A stretch of DNA of 44,861 nt from Batkoa obscura (taxonomy: Eukaryota; Entomophthoromycota; Entomophthoromycetes; Entomophthorales; Batkoaceae): positions 1 to 44,861 of the forward strand of contig JASVEC010000125.1 of assembly GCA_030770535.1 (NCBI GenBank). Direction: 5' to 3'. Below the pieces are notes generated by a model, which had not been told where the DNA came from, did no database searches, and was given only the letters and a program-made list of their open reading frames with translations. Below, in pieces: positions 31,205 through 41,056 of this stretch (its first letter is position 1; each line of letters opens with the position of its first letter). A program made the position numbers and the translations under genes.

Positions 31205-32771
31205 ATGGAATTTTATAATAAAACAAAACAAAGAAAAGATATATTATCAAAGTTTACTATCGATAATAATAAACAATCAAGTAATGTATAAAATTAGTGC
31301 TTTAAGGGAAACAGGAAATAAGAATCAACGAGTAGCGTTATTATCAACTATAGCTTCAGTATATTCTTTTGATGAATGTAAGAGTTTTGAGTTTAATATA
31401 AATAGAAATCAATATGATTATTCAAAAACAAGTAATAATAATAAAATATCAACATTAAAACCTATTATTAAAAATACAAAAAAAATTAAAGATGACCAAA
31501 TTGAAACTATCATACAATATTTACTAAATGATTCAACTATTTCATCTTGATTCAATAAAAAAAATAATGATAATAAATATTCGTCAGATAATATATATAT
31601 TAAATAAAAGTAGAAGAATGATATATAGTAAATATTTGAATGATCTAAGAGATAAAGCAGTAGCTAGGTCAACGTTCTTTAAATATATACCAACTAATTT
31701 CAAAAATCCAGCAAGAAAAACGGATCTATGTAATATATGTACCCAGTATACAGTTAGAAAAAAGTTATTTGAAAATAAAATAAATACAGCAAAAAACAAA
31801 GCAGAGATAAAAGAAATTTTCAACGAAGAAGAAAAATTATACAAATTACATAAATTCTGTGTTGATACTAAAAAAACACATTTAATGAAACTATCAAAAA
31901 ATTAAATAACAAAAGTTGTATAATAGTTTTAGATTTTAAACAAAATATGGAAATAGGAACAAGACCAGATTCAATAAATCTAGATCATTATAATAAACAA
32001 GCTATATCAGTATTAGGTTTTGGTGTATTATATTTAAAAGATGATAAAACAATAGGCAAAGTTTACTTTGATTATTTATCTGAAATATTGAATCATGATT
32101 CAGCATATGCAGGAGATTGTTTAATCGATTTAATCTCTACAGAGCTTCTATTTAAAAAGTTTACAAAAATTAATATATGGGCAGATACAGGAAATCATTT
32201 TAGATCCCAAGAGTTTCTACACTATATATTTAAAGAAATTCATAAAATAAATAGTAGTTTGAATGTCAATCTTAATTTTTTTGCTGAGCATCATGGAAAA
32301 AGTATAGTTGATGGACATTTTGGAAACCTTTCAAAATGGAAAAGTAGTTTTGAAGCGTTAGGTAAAATAGAAGATATCGATCAATTAATTTCAAGATTTG
32401 AGGCTTTTATTTGCGAGCATAATAAAATTAATAACTCGACTGTTAATAATGGGAAAACAGATATAATTTTTAAAAAGTATAAAAGAAACAAAAATACAAA
32501 AAGAATAATAGAGATGCAGGGCATTAAGAAGTATTTACATTTTATTAAACATAACAATAAACTACATTGTTATCCAGTATCTGATACATCAAAAAAAAGC
32601 GATATAGTCCCAATTAAAGCTATAGAGTCTATAGAAAACAGAAAAATTAAAAGATCGATCCCAGCTTACCTTACGAAGATAACAGAGAATTTCAAAATTT
32701 CGATATTTACTAAACAAGTGAGTAGTTTGTTGAATGATAGAAATAGATTGTTAAATGTTAGGATTACTTAA
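31205..32771 (+). pseudogene. transposase of the 2.5-kb DNA transposon (nearly complete, frameshifted)
   Basis: The family protein is about 520-530 residues. Order of parts: a helical N-terminus (ALRETGNKNQRVALLSTIASVY); a candidate zinc site CNIC...LHKFC near 31730-31865; a first acidic strand (VLDFKQNMEIGTRPDS, about 31930); a second, INIWADTGNHFRSQEFLHY (about 32170); then HGKSIVDGHFGNLSKW (about 32290-32335); and a basic C-terminus ending LLNVRIT. The conserved Asp residues and HGK-x4-DG block fit an RNase-H-fold DDE/D transposase; which residue is the third acid is unclear. The frame is open from 31947 to 32771, but the upstream half is split by small indels and a TGA at about 31549 where copy R2 has an Arg codon. 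This copy is therefore probably inactive, though close to intact. The gene keeps the segment between CYPVSD and RNRLLNVR that the short derivatives lack. Confidence 0.8.
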
Positions 32772-33694
32772 GTTATTAATAGCTAAGTTAATAAATAGTC
32801 AAAGAACAAGTAACTGTAATAATATGTAAAAACTATTATTACTTGTACTATATAGGGATGGTTAATTATAGTTTTGGGGCTGACCGTTCCCTCCCATGCA
32901 GCTATTTATTAACTTGGCAATATATTAATAATGTAATTATAACATTAAAGTAGTTTATTTATTTGATAATAAATCTACAATGTTGGTTATAAAGCAGTTG
33001 ATAATAAATATTTCTCAATTAAGCTTTATAAGAACATGTATTTAAGATCTAGTAGAAATTCAACTAACTTACAGTATGAGCTATAATAGAATGATTTAGA
33101 ACTGTGTTTGGGTACTTTTGTTTTAATAAAAGATGTGATTTTATAGAATTTTAAGCGAAGTTTTTAGAATACAAAATTTTTCAAAAATTGGATAAAATAA
33201 TGAAACTAATTCAGACAACCCCATATAGTAAATATTTGAATAACCTAAGAGATAAAGCAGTAGCTAGGTTAACGTTCTTTAAATATATACCAGGTAATTT
33301 CAAAAATCCAGCAAGAAAAACAGATCTATGTAATATATGTGCTCAGTATACAGTTAGAAAAAAGTTATTTGAAAATAAATTAAATACAGCAATAAAAAAC
33401 AAAGCAGAGATAGAAGAAAAATTATACAAATTACATAAATTCTGTGTTAATACTCAAAAAAACACATTTAATGAAACTGTTAAAAAATTAAATAACAAAA
33501 GTTGTATAATAATTTTAGATTTTAAACAAAATATGGAAATAGGGACAAGACCAGATTCAATAAATCTAGATCATTATAATAAACAAGCTATATCAGTATT
33601 GGGCTTTGGTGTTTTGTATTTAAAAGATGATAAAACAATAGGCAAAGTTTACTTTGATTATTTATCTGAAATATTGAATCATGATTCAGCATAT

Positions 33695-33792
33695 GGGGAT
33701 GTTTTTTTCGGTTTCATTATTTTTCCATTTTTTGAGCGCTATTTGAGCGAAAAAATTGTTAGCAAAGTTCTTAAACATAAAAATACATTCTC
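33695..33792 (+). mobile_element. MITE in F2 at the GCATATGC site
   Basis: 98 bp, plus orientation, GGGGATGTTTTTTTCGG to TACATTCTC, ATAT at 33691-33694 and 33793-33796. Empty site CAGCATATGCAGG at 32101-32113. Same site and same gene-relative orientation as the MITE at 29845, yet a different subfamily. Confidence 0.92.
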
Positions 33793-33915
33793 ATATGCAG
33801 GAGATTGTTTAATCAATTTGATCTCTACAGAGCTTCTATTTAAAAAGTTTACAAAAATTAATATATGGGCAGATACAGGAAATTATTTTAGATCCCAAGA
33901 GTTTCTACACTATAT

Positions 33916-34014
33916 GGGGATGTACTTTTGTATTTAAGAATTTTATTAGCAATTTTTCCACTCAAATAGTGCTTAAAAAGTAGAAAAAGTAATCAACCCA
34001 AAAAAAACAGCCCC
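33916..34014 (-). mobile_element. MITE in F2, ATAT duplication
   Basis: 99 bp, minus orientation, GGGGATGTACTTTTG to AACAGCCCC, ATAT at 33912-33915 and 34015-34018. Empty site CTACACTATATATTTAAAG near 32218-32236. Confidence 0.9.
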
Positions 34015-34043
34015 ATATGTTTAAAGAAATTCATAAAATAAAT

Positions 34044-34141
34044 GGGGCTGTTTTTTTTAGTTTCATTATTTTTCCATTTTTTAAGCGCTATTTATGTGGA
34101 AAAATTGTCAGTAAAATTCTTAAATACAAAAATACATCCCC
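34044..34141 (+). mobile_element. MITE in F2 (GGGGCTG subfamily), AAAT duplication
   Basis: 98 bp, plus orientation, AAAT at 34040-34043 and 34142-34145. Empty site AAAATAAATAGTAGTTTG near 32246-32263. Identical to the MITEs at 16256 and 16956; the left flank of 16956 is this same transposase position. Confidence 0.92.
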
Positions 34142-35112
34142 AAATAGTAGTTTGAATGTTAATCTTAATTTTTTTGCTGAGCATCATGGAAAAAGTATAG
34201 TTGATGGACATATTGGAAACCTTTCAAAATGGAAAAGTAGTTTTGAAGCGTTAGGTAAAATAGAAGATATCAATTGATTAGTTTCAAGATTTGAGGCTTT
34301 TATTTGTGAGTATAATAAAATTAATAACTTGACTGTTAATAATGGGAAAACAGATATAATTTTTAAAAAGTATAAAAGAAACAAAAGCACAAAAAGGATA
34401 ATAAAGATGCAGGGCATTAAGAAGTATTTACATGTTATTAAACATAATAATAAGCTATATTGTTATCCAGTATCTGATATATCAAAAAAGTGATATATTA
34501 TAATCAAAGCTATAAGGTCTATAGAAAACAGAAAAATTAAAAGATCGATCCCAGCTTACCTTACGAAGATAACAGAGAATTTCAAAATTTCAATATTTAC
34601 TAAGCAAGTGAGTAGTTTGTTGAATGATAGAAATAGATTGTTAAATGTTAGGATTACTTAAGTTATTAATAGCTAAGTTAATAAATAGTCAAAGAACAAG
34701 TAACTGTAATAATATGTAAATACTATTATTACTTGTACTATGTAGGGATGGTTAATTATAGTTTTTGGGCTAACCACTCCCTTCCATGCAGCTATTTATT
34801 AACTTGGCAATATATTAATAATGTAATTATAACATTAAAATAGCTTATTTATTTGATAATAAATCTACAATGTTGGTTATAAAGCAGTTGATAATAAATA
34901 TTTCTCAATTAAGCTTTATAAGAACATGTATTTAAGATCTAGTAGAAATTCAACTAACTTACAGTATGAGCTATAATAGAATGATTTAGAACTGTGTTTG
35001 GGTACTTTTGTTTTAATAAAAGATGTGATTTTATAGAATTTTAAGCGAAGTTTTTAGAATACAAAATTTTTCAAAAATTGAATAAAATAATGAAACTAAT
35101 TCAGACAACCCC

Positions 35113-35605
35113 ATATTATCTGATGAATATTTATTATCATTATTTTTTTTATTAAATCTTGATGAAATAGTTGAATCATTTAGTAAATATTGTATGATAG
35201 TTTCAATTTGGTCATCTTTAATTTTTTTTGTATTTTTAATAATAGGTTTTAATGTTGATATTTTATTATTGAGGATGTATTTTTGTGTTTAAGAATTCTA
35301 CTAACAAATTTTCCGCTTAAATAGCGCTTAAAAAATGGAAAAATAATGAAGTTAAAAAAAACACTCCCATTATTACTTATTTTTGAATAATCATATTGAT
35401 TTCTATTTATATTAAACTCAAAACTCTTACATTCATCAAAAGAATATACTGAAGCTATAGTTGATAATAACGCTACTCGTTGATTCTTATTTCCTGTTTC
35501 CCTTAAAGCACTAATTTTATACATTGCTTGATTAAGTTTATTATTATTGATAGTGAACTTTGATAATATATCTTCTCTTTGTTTTGTTTTATTATAAAAT
35601 TCCAT
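35113..35605 (-). pseudogene. transposase N-terminal part R2
   Basis: This copy has the N-terminus in one frame: MEFYNKTKQREDILSKF, then INNNKLNQAMYKISALRETG, where the other copies carry a small frameshifting indel before MYKI. It also reads Arg (SSRFNKKN) where the copy at 31205 has TGA. A MITE at 35271 splits it after YDYSKISNN, and the catalytic part is absent. Confidence 0.8.
35271..35368 (-). mobile_element. MITE in R2
   Basis: 98 bp, minus orientation, GAGGATGTATTTTTGTG to ACACTCCC. It lies in an ATT-repeat target (TTATTATTATTACTT when empty), so the duplication length is ambiguous here. Confidence 0.88.
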
Positions 35606-36018
35606 AAACCTTGGGTTGTTATAAGTAGCTCTCAAATTGATGTAAATGAATTACAATGTTTATATTGTGTACTCCCCCTACTGTATTGAAATTTTCAAAA
35701 ATTCCATTTCGAAGTTAGTTATGAAAGTTTGCATTTTATTTTTATTTCAACAAAAAATAAAGTCAAATAAACTGTATTTATATAATTATATAATCATATA
35801 GTTATATATTATATATCTATTAAATATTTAACAGAAATAATGTAAAACATATAGTTAGGAAAATGAGCTATTAAGAAAATGAAATAATTAAAATAAAATT
35901 TAAATAAAGAGATTTAATTTGGGCTTTTTAGATTTAACCGTCATATTAGACACAAATTTAAAAGTCTAAATTTTGGATTAACTTCCAAGTAAATTTTAGA
36001 ATCAATTTGGACAACCCC

Positions 36019-36525
36019 ATATAACAAAGTAAAACCAGTATTATAAAAACATGCAATTCAGTGCTATCTATTTTATAAATTTTAGCAAGTTTTAAAATTT
36101 AACTAACCAGTTTATACTAAATGGGTTTTGAGACCTATCTTTAAAGGTTTTTAGACAATAGCTAATCCTTAAGTTAAAAAATAAGTTTAAACTTATGATA
36201 AAAAATCCAGTTTTTTTTGTATTTTTAAATACTTTGACTTTTAAAAGTTCAATTCTCAAAACTTTTTATACTATCATGTTAAAATTTATATCAAAATTAT
36301 ATAAGGTTTGAATACTACAAAGTTTTTAGCATTTGGTAAAAGATTCATAAAAGGTTATAGTTATAAATAAACATAATATTTATAATGATTTTTCAATTAT
36401 GATCATAGAAATTTATTATAAATTTTAATTAAATTCTGTAATTGAACAGTTTTTTAAGTATAGTGTTTATTCAATCAATCATTTTTATTATTCTATAAGC
36501 TGCTCTATTTTAAAATTTACCATCT
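36019..36525. other. intergenic, 3' of the DEAD-box gene
   Basis: No gene or repeat seen. This is the boundary between the repeat zone and the right-hand gene cluster. Confidence 0.5.
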
Positions 36526-38475
36526 TTAACTTAAAACTGTTTTAGTTCTAATTGATCGTTTAATACGTTCCGACAAAGATCTATCTTTTTTACCAACTAA
36601 TGCGGTGACAATACCACTTTTACCAGCACGAGCAGTTCGACCGCATCTATGTAAGAAATCAACTACCGAAGTCGGAAAGTCATATAATATTACATGATTT
36701 ACTGAAGTAGTATCAAGGCCACGTGAAGCTATATCAGTGCACAAAAGTATTTTGGGATTTTTATCTATTGTGGTATCAGTTTCAGGATCAGTTTCAGTTT
36801 CACGAGTAGAACTCGAAAAAGCATATGAACTAGATACTGTTGGTGAGCTTGGATAAAGAAATTGTTGAATCTCTTTCTCAGTTGCTGGTGGAGTATTAGG
36901 AAAAGGGTCCTTACCATAAAGTGATATACTTGGTATTTTTCTATCCATCAAAAAAGTTTGTGCGATTGAGACTGATTTACGAGTATTGCAAAATATTATG
37001 ATTCTATCCCTTGATTTTTGTTGAGCAGTGCTCGAGGTTCTTTGATCAAACTGCCTCAAAATATCCAAAAGCGCCAACTGTCTATTACCCTGATAATCTT
37101 TCAAATCAACGAAGTGTTGCTTACAGTTTGGAAGGGCTTTATGCAAAGAAGGAGTGGTAATTTTAAGTATATTAGGGAAAAGCTTATCAAGGGTTTGAAG
37201 GACTAATTTAGGTAAAGTTGCAGAGACTATTTGAATTTGGTAACTTCTTTTTAATTTCTCATTGGTCTTCTTAACTCCATCTATAATATCTTTAACATCA
37301 CCAGCAAACCCTTTTTCAAACATAGTGTCTGCTTCATCAATTGCCATTTGCGTCACTTCAGATAAAGATAAATTTCCAGTAAGTAGATAACGTTTTAATG
37401 ATGCTGGGGTAGTTACCAAAATATCAAATGGTGTATTCAATCTACGCAAAAAATCCTTTCTTACTGTTGATCTGGTTAGCAAAACTGCACGAAATTTTAC
37501 TAAATGAGATATTTTTTTTGAAACTGCATATACCTGTTCTGCTAAGGCACAGCTCGGTACAAGCACTATTGCCCTTGGCCTGTTTAGTTTACGTAAATCA
37601 GTGGTGCTTAGAAGTCTAAGCTCTTGACTATTCAGAACATCTTTGTTATTCATTTCCATATTATTCAGTAAAACATCGTTTCCTTCTTCAGATTTGAGTT
37701 TAGAAATTATTGGTAGTAAATAAGCTAAAGTCTTTCCAGAACCGGTTTCAGCTGCTAAGAGAATATGGGATTTATTGTTTTTCAAAAGCTCTGGGACGGC
37801 TAGTGCTTGAATCTCAGTAGGCTTCAATTTGGTTGGCTCAATATTTGGAAATAGCTTTTGAATGCTTTCTAATAGCTGAGGATGAAGCCCTAAATCTTCA
37901 AAATTTAATTCTTTTATTCTCTTCTCTAAGGACTCTATAGTTTCGGTTTCTGCCATATCAAATTTCGTAACTTTAACTTGATTACTATTCCCTATTTCCT
38001 TAACTTTAGGTTTATCTCTACGATTGCGCTCCCGTTCTTTAAACTTTTTCTTTGCGCTAATAGTCTCATAGGTTAGATTTAAGTTTGGTTTTAGCCCTTT
38101 TTTAATATCCGAGGGTAGAGATTCCAGTTTAAATCTGGTTGGAATAAAACCTCGAGTTTTTTTTGAAACTGGTTTCGCTGTGAATCTTTTACTCTTTTCC
38201 TGTTTAACTAACATTCTTCTACGTTCATTTCCTGTCAATCCGTCAGGCCTTTTATGCTTCAAAAGGGATGAATAACTTACTTTCGATCTACTTCTTTCAT
38301 TTAATTGTGTTGAAGTATAAAAAGTATTATAGAGGTTGAGTGCTGGGATGCTATTTTCTTTTCTTATAGAAGAGTCATAAAGTTTACTTTTTCCTATAAA
38401 ATTAATAGAATTTAAACCATTTTTTTTAAGGATACTGCTTCTAGATACTATTAATTTAATACGACTAAAAATCAT
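36526..38475 (-). CDS. MRH4: mitochondrial DEAD-box RNA helicase, Mrh4-like
   Basis: 649 residues without introns. The N-terminus (MIFSRIKLIVSRSSILKK) is basic, Ser/Arg-rich and free of acids, like a mitochondrial targeting peptide. A basic linker runs to about 170. Helicase motifs: Q-like KPTEIQALAVP (218-228), I AAETGSGKT (241-249), Ia LVPSCALAEQ, Ib TTPASLKR, II DEAD (380-383), III SAT (418-420), IV IIIFCNTRKS, V LCTDIASRGLDT (578-589) and VI HRCGRTARAGKSG (609-621). A Ser/Thr-rich insert of about 40 residues (545-572) precedes motif V. The PSCALAEQ and KPTEIQ variants fit the Mrh4 group, which acts in assembly of the large mitochondrial ribosomal subunit in yeast. The family (DEAD-box) is certain; the Mrh4 orthology is likely. 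Plus-strand frames at 37018 and 37428 are shadows. Confidence 0.88.
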   Translation of the reverse strand: MIFSRIKLIVSRSSILKKNGLNSINFIGKSKLYDSSIRKENSIPALNLYNTFYTSTQLNERSRSKVSYSSLLKHKRPDGLTGNERRRMLVKQEKSKRFTAKPVSKKTRGFIPTRFKLESLPSDIKKGLKPNLNLTYETISAKKKFKERERNRRDKPKVKEIGNSNQVKVTKFDMAETETIESLEKRIKELNFEDLGLHPQLLESIQKLFPNIEPTKLKPTEIQALAVPELLKNNKSHILLAAETGSGKTLAYLLPIISKLKSEEGNDVLLNNMEMNNKDVLNSQELRLLSTTDLRKLNRPRAIVLVPSCALAEQVYAVSKKISHLVKFRAVLLTRSTVRKDFLRRLNTPFDILVTTPASLKRYLLTGNLSLSEVTQMAIDEADTMFEKGFAGDVKDIIDGVKKTNEKLKRSYQIQIVSATLPKLVLQTLDKLFPNILKITTPSLHKALPNCKQHFVDLKDYQGNRQLALLDILRQFDQRTSSTAQQKSRDRIIIFCNTRKSVSIAQTFLMDRKIPSISLYGKDPFPNTPPATEKEIQQFLYPSSPTVSSSYAFSSSTRETETDPETDTTIDKNPKILLCTDIASRGLDTTSVNHVILYDFPTSVVDFLHRCGRTARAGKSGIVTALVGKKDRSLSERIKRSIRTKTVLS

Positions 38476-38917
38476 TTATACACTTTAAAAAACAAAAATA
38501 TTAAAAAATAACTTTTGTATAAGTATATAATTGGAAATTCTTAGCTTCGAATTTACCCAATCATTTTTAGGAATATAATCCTTTAACTTCAAATTCGATA
38601 GTATAATAATAATTCAATTATTATTTTATACTTTAAAGATGAACAGTGTGGTTAAAATACAAAAAAGCGTATATTTATCTATACATTATATATGGTATTG
38701 ATATGATCGCTCTAAAACATACAAGCTTTATTTTGATATTAAGTTGTGACAATCAAATTCTGAGATACTACTTAATATTATCTTATAAAAGTAGTTTGAA
38801 AAATAATTATCACAATTTAATTTAGATTTTAACAGATTTACTCTAATAAACAAGCTATATGATTGTAAGTATAATATATTTAAGTGCCTTTTTATTAATA
38901 TATTTATTAAATTTAAA
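38476..38917. other. intergenic between two minus-strand genes
   Basis: AT-rich promoter side of the helicase gene and 3' side of the CLASP-like gene. A frame at 38728-39057 overlaps the next gene in another frame and has no family features. Confidence 0.45.
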
Positions 38918-41056
38918 TTAAGTCTCCTTGTTGATATCCACTGATTTACAGTTTTTACTACTTTGAGTTGATTCTTTTGATTCCAGAAAGTCAATTTTGC
39001 GTTTATTATATTGTACAATAGAAAGTTGTCTATCATCATTATTTTCTTGAAGCACATCTAGTTCTCCGCCACTCATCTTACTCCTTTCCTTTATTTCTTT
39101 TACTTCTTCATAGTACTTATCAATATTTAAAATAATTTCACTATCCAAAGATATTTCAGAATCTGGATGCTCGTCTTTTCTATATTTATCGATCTGGTCA
39201 TACTCATTACATGGATCTAAACACAAAAGAGGGTTTGATTGCATTTTTGGTGCAGGTAAAAATCCATCTCTATTTTTCGATGCAATAGCAACTTCTTTAG
39301 CATCAAATAAAATCGCCTTTGTTGATTTTTTGTTATCCGGCAGTTTGAAAGGCGATGGGGGCGTAAGCAAACAATAATCTTTTATTGGTGTTATATCTAA
39401 CAAGGTATCTATATTATTATTAAGATCTTCTAATTCTCTTTCATTCTCACTTAAAGAGACATCATCTGAATTATCACTTGTAACATAAGTGTCTAAATTC
39501 TCATTTTCAGATTGTAGTGCTTCAAAGCTCTCATTTTCATCTTCTTCATTACTATCACTCCTTCCTTGTGATGAGAATTGATTGGTGTTTTCACGATATA
39601 TAAATCTCTGCCATTATAAGTATCTGTGCTTTTATTGTTGTACTGATTTAAGGGTATAGTGTAATCGCTTTGAGATATAAAATCAGTATTTAAATATTCT
39701 TTTCCGTTAGATGCCTTTGGTTTTGACTTAATAGTTGCTTCTGCAGTATTAGATTGTGAAGTAGTATTGAACTGCGCAAATTTTGGAGATCCGATGATAC
39801 GAGATAAAATTGTTCTGGGCGTTGCTGTTGAATCTAATGATTTTTCATCCAAATCTCCATTTTCAGAGGTAAAGTTAAAGTTTTTATCCATAGTACTATT
39901 CCCAACGTTGTCGAGGTTGTAATTACTATCATTAGTTGATTTTAATAATTCGCTATCTATTAGTTCCTGATTTTTTGGCTCTAATATTATTTTTTTCTTG
40001 ATTTCTAATTCCACTTGATCTTTACTAACTTGGGGGGTTATTGGGTTGAAATTTCTATGTGAATTACTATAAGGTTGATCAGAGGTAAAAGTGTTTGACG
40101 AATCCTTATGGCTTTGATTTTTACTCCTATCATTCGTCAGATGTGCCTCAGCGTCATTTTTAGTCTTTACTTCTATTGTAAAATTGTCACTTTTTGATGT
40201 AAATTTCTTTTGTATATTTGATTGATTGTCAAACCCGGGAAGAAGACATTCAATGTTTTTTTATTGTTGGAAAACCATTCGGAAATAAAGCTGAATATTT
40301 ACTAGGGATGAAAGGAAACTCACGTTTAAAATCATTGACTTTTAATTTCATTTTCTTTGGCATGGAAATGACCAAATTCTTCCCCAGATAAGGGTTGCGT
40401 TTTAAAAAGCAAAAAGACGCGAGTTGACTAATTTTACAAGCATCAAAATAAGTGCAATGAACTCCATAAATCAGAGATGATTCTATAATGTTTTCATGAT
40501 ATACTAAAATAGAAGAATCAAAATAGCAAATTGCAAGTTCAAGGAGTTTCAAACCCGAATATTCAGCGAATGGGTGGTTCCTTTGAATGATTTCACAAAA
40601 CAAAGGTATTAAATTGCTTGAAGGGCAAATGATAGATATCATTACAACACAATCGAAGGCCTTTTTTCTTACGCTTAGACAATAATTATCTAAACAACAC
40701 AGTATCTTTGGAACGTAAAAAGGTATTAATGGATTGAAATCTTCTTTAAGGACCAACAATACATCCATAAACATTTGAATCAAAAGCGCTAACTGAGACA
40801 TTTCGCCATGTTCAAACTAAAAACGTTAGAGTCATAAAATAAAACATAGTAGATAAAAACTTACAACTAAGCTCAATGAATCATAAATCTGCTGTAAATA
40901 ATAAATAAATTCTAAAGGGTGTTTTTTAGCGACTTCAATCAATTCTATTAATTTAAATAAAGATGTTTTCAAGTATATACTGTTATTGCATATTAAATCT
41001 TTTCTAAAATTGTTTTTAATTCCTTCTATTAACTTTTGTAAGTCTTTTAATGACAT
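38918..41056 (-). CDS. HEAT/TOG-domain protein, CLASP/Stu1-like, with two frameshifts
   Basis: Exon 1 41056-40865 (MSLKDLQKLIEGIKNN...DSLSLV), a 48-bp GTAAGT...TTTTAG intron (40817-40864), then exon 2 40816-38918. Residues in exon 2 such as FNPLIPFYVPKILCCLDNY, SVRKKAFDCVVMI and LKLLELAICYFDSS form paired helices like the TOG/HEAT array of CLASP microtubule-binding proteins. The later part is Ser/Asn-rich and acidic with proline-directed motifs (TPRTILSRIIGSPK, LLTPPSPFK), as in CLASP linkers. The frame must shift in a T7 run at about 40256-40262 and again near a TATATA at about 39595-39602. The two flanking frames read on sensibly (NNKKTLNVFFPGFDNQS, then NEEDENESFEALQSENEN), so these are sequencing errors or recent lesions. 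Identity is moderate to weak. Confidence 0.55.

Larger units (their letters stand above)
30689..33222 (+). mobile_element. long-form DNA transposon, about 2.5 kb, most complete copy
   Basis: Left terminus GGGGCTGTCTTAATTGG, right terminus TTCAGACAACCCC. Inside are a 5' region of about 500 bp with one MITE, the transposase gene (31205-32771) and a 450-bp 3' region with the 17-bp inverted repeat. Flanks are AAAT on the left and ATAT on the right, so the two ends may not come from one insertion event. The 4-bp target duplications of its satellite MITEs and the D...D...HGK-x4-DG pattern recall Sola-type cut-and-paste transposons. That assignment is a tentative inference; the family could be unnamed. 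Confidence 0.85.
33223..34661 (+). pseudogene. transposase copy F2, truncated and MITE-interrupted
   Basis: Covers YSKYLNNLRDKAVARLTFFKYIPGNFKNPARKTDLCNICAQYTVRKK onward in sense (zinc site CNIC...LHKFC, then LDFKQNMEIGTRPDS, INIWADTGNYFRSQEF and HGKSIVDGHIGNLSKW) to the stop at 34659-34661. It carries an in-frame TGA after EDIN (about 34278) and another shortly after ISKK. The C-terminal segment missing from R1 is present. Nucleotide agreement with 31205-32771 is high. Confidence 0.8.
33223..35112 (+). mobile_element. 5'-truncated long-form transposon copy F2
   Basis: Begins abruptly inside the transposase gene, at the ATAT (33223-33226) that follows the right end of the upstream element. 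It runs through the 3' region to its own right terminus AATTCAGACAACCCC. Three MITEs interrupt it (33695, 33916, 34044). Confidence 0.85.
35113..36018 (-). mobile_element. transposon 5' part R2, reverse
   Basis: Reverse-orientation 5' half of a long-form element, ending at the left terminus (AATTTGGACAACCCC) followed by ATAT and unique DNA. Its inner end abuts the right terminus of F2 at an ATAT. It starts with a stretch (35113-35157) that overlaps the last 45 bp of R1 (30643-30688) with two differences, so R1 and R2 are not two halves of one element. Confidence 0.82.

Noticed and set aside
34184-34417. 77-codon minus-strand frame nearly identical to the one at 16680-16913
   Set aside because: Both are antisense to the transposase C-terminal region, so they are conserved only because the sense strand is. 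The same holds for the frames at 31584, 29034 and 30436.
1208-35368. Evenly sized repeats taken as a CRISPR-like or satellite array
   Set aside because: Copies occur in both orientations at irregular spacing, each with its own target duplication and TIRs, which is the signature of transposition.
37018-37619. Plus-strand frames over the helicase gene
   Set aside because: Antisense shadows of an intact 649-codon DEAD-box gene with all motifs.
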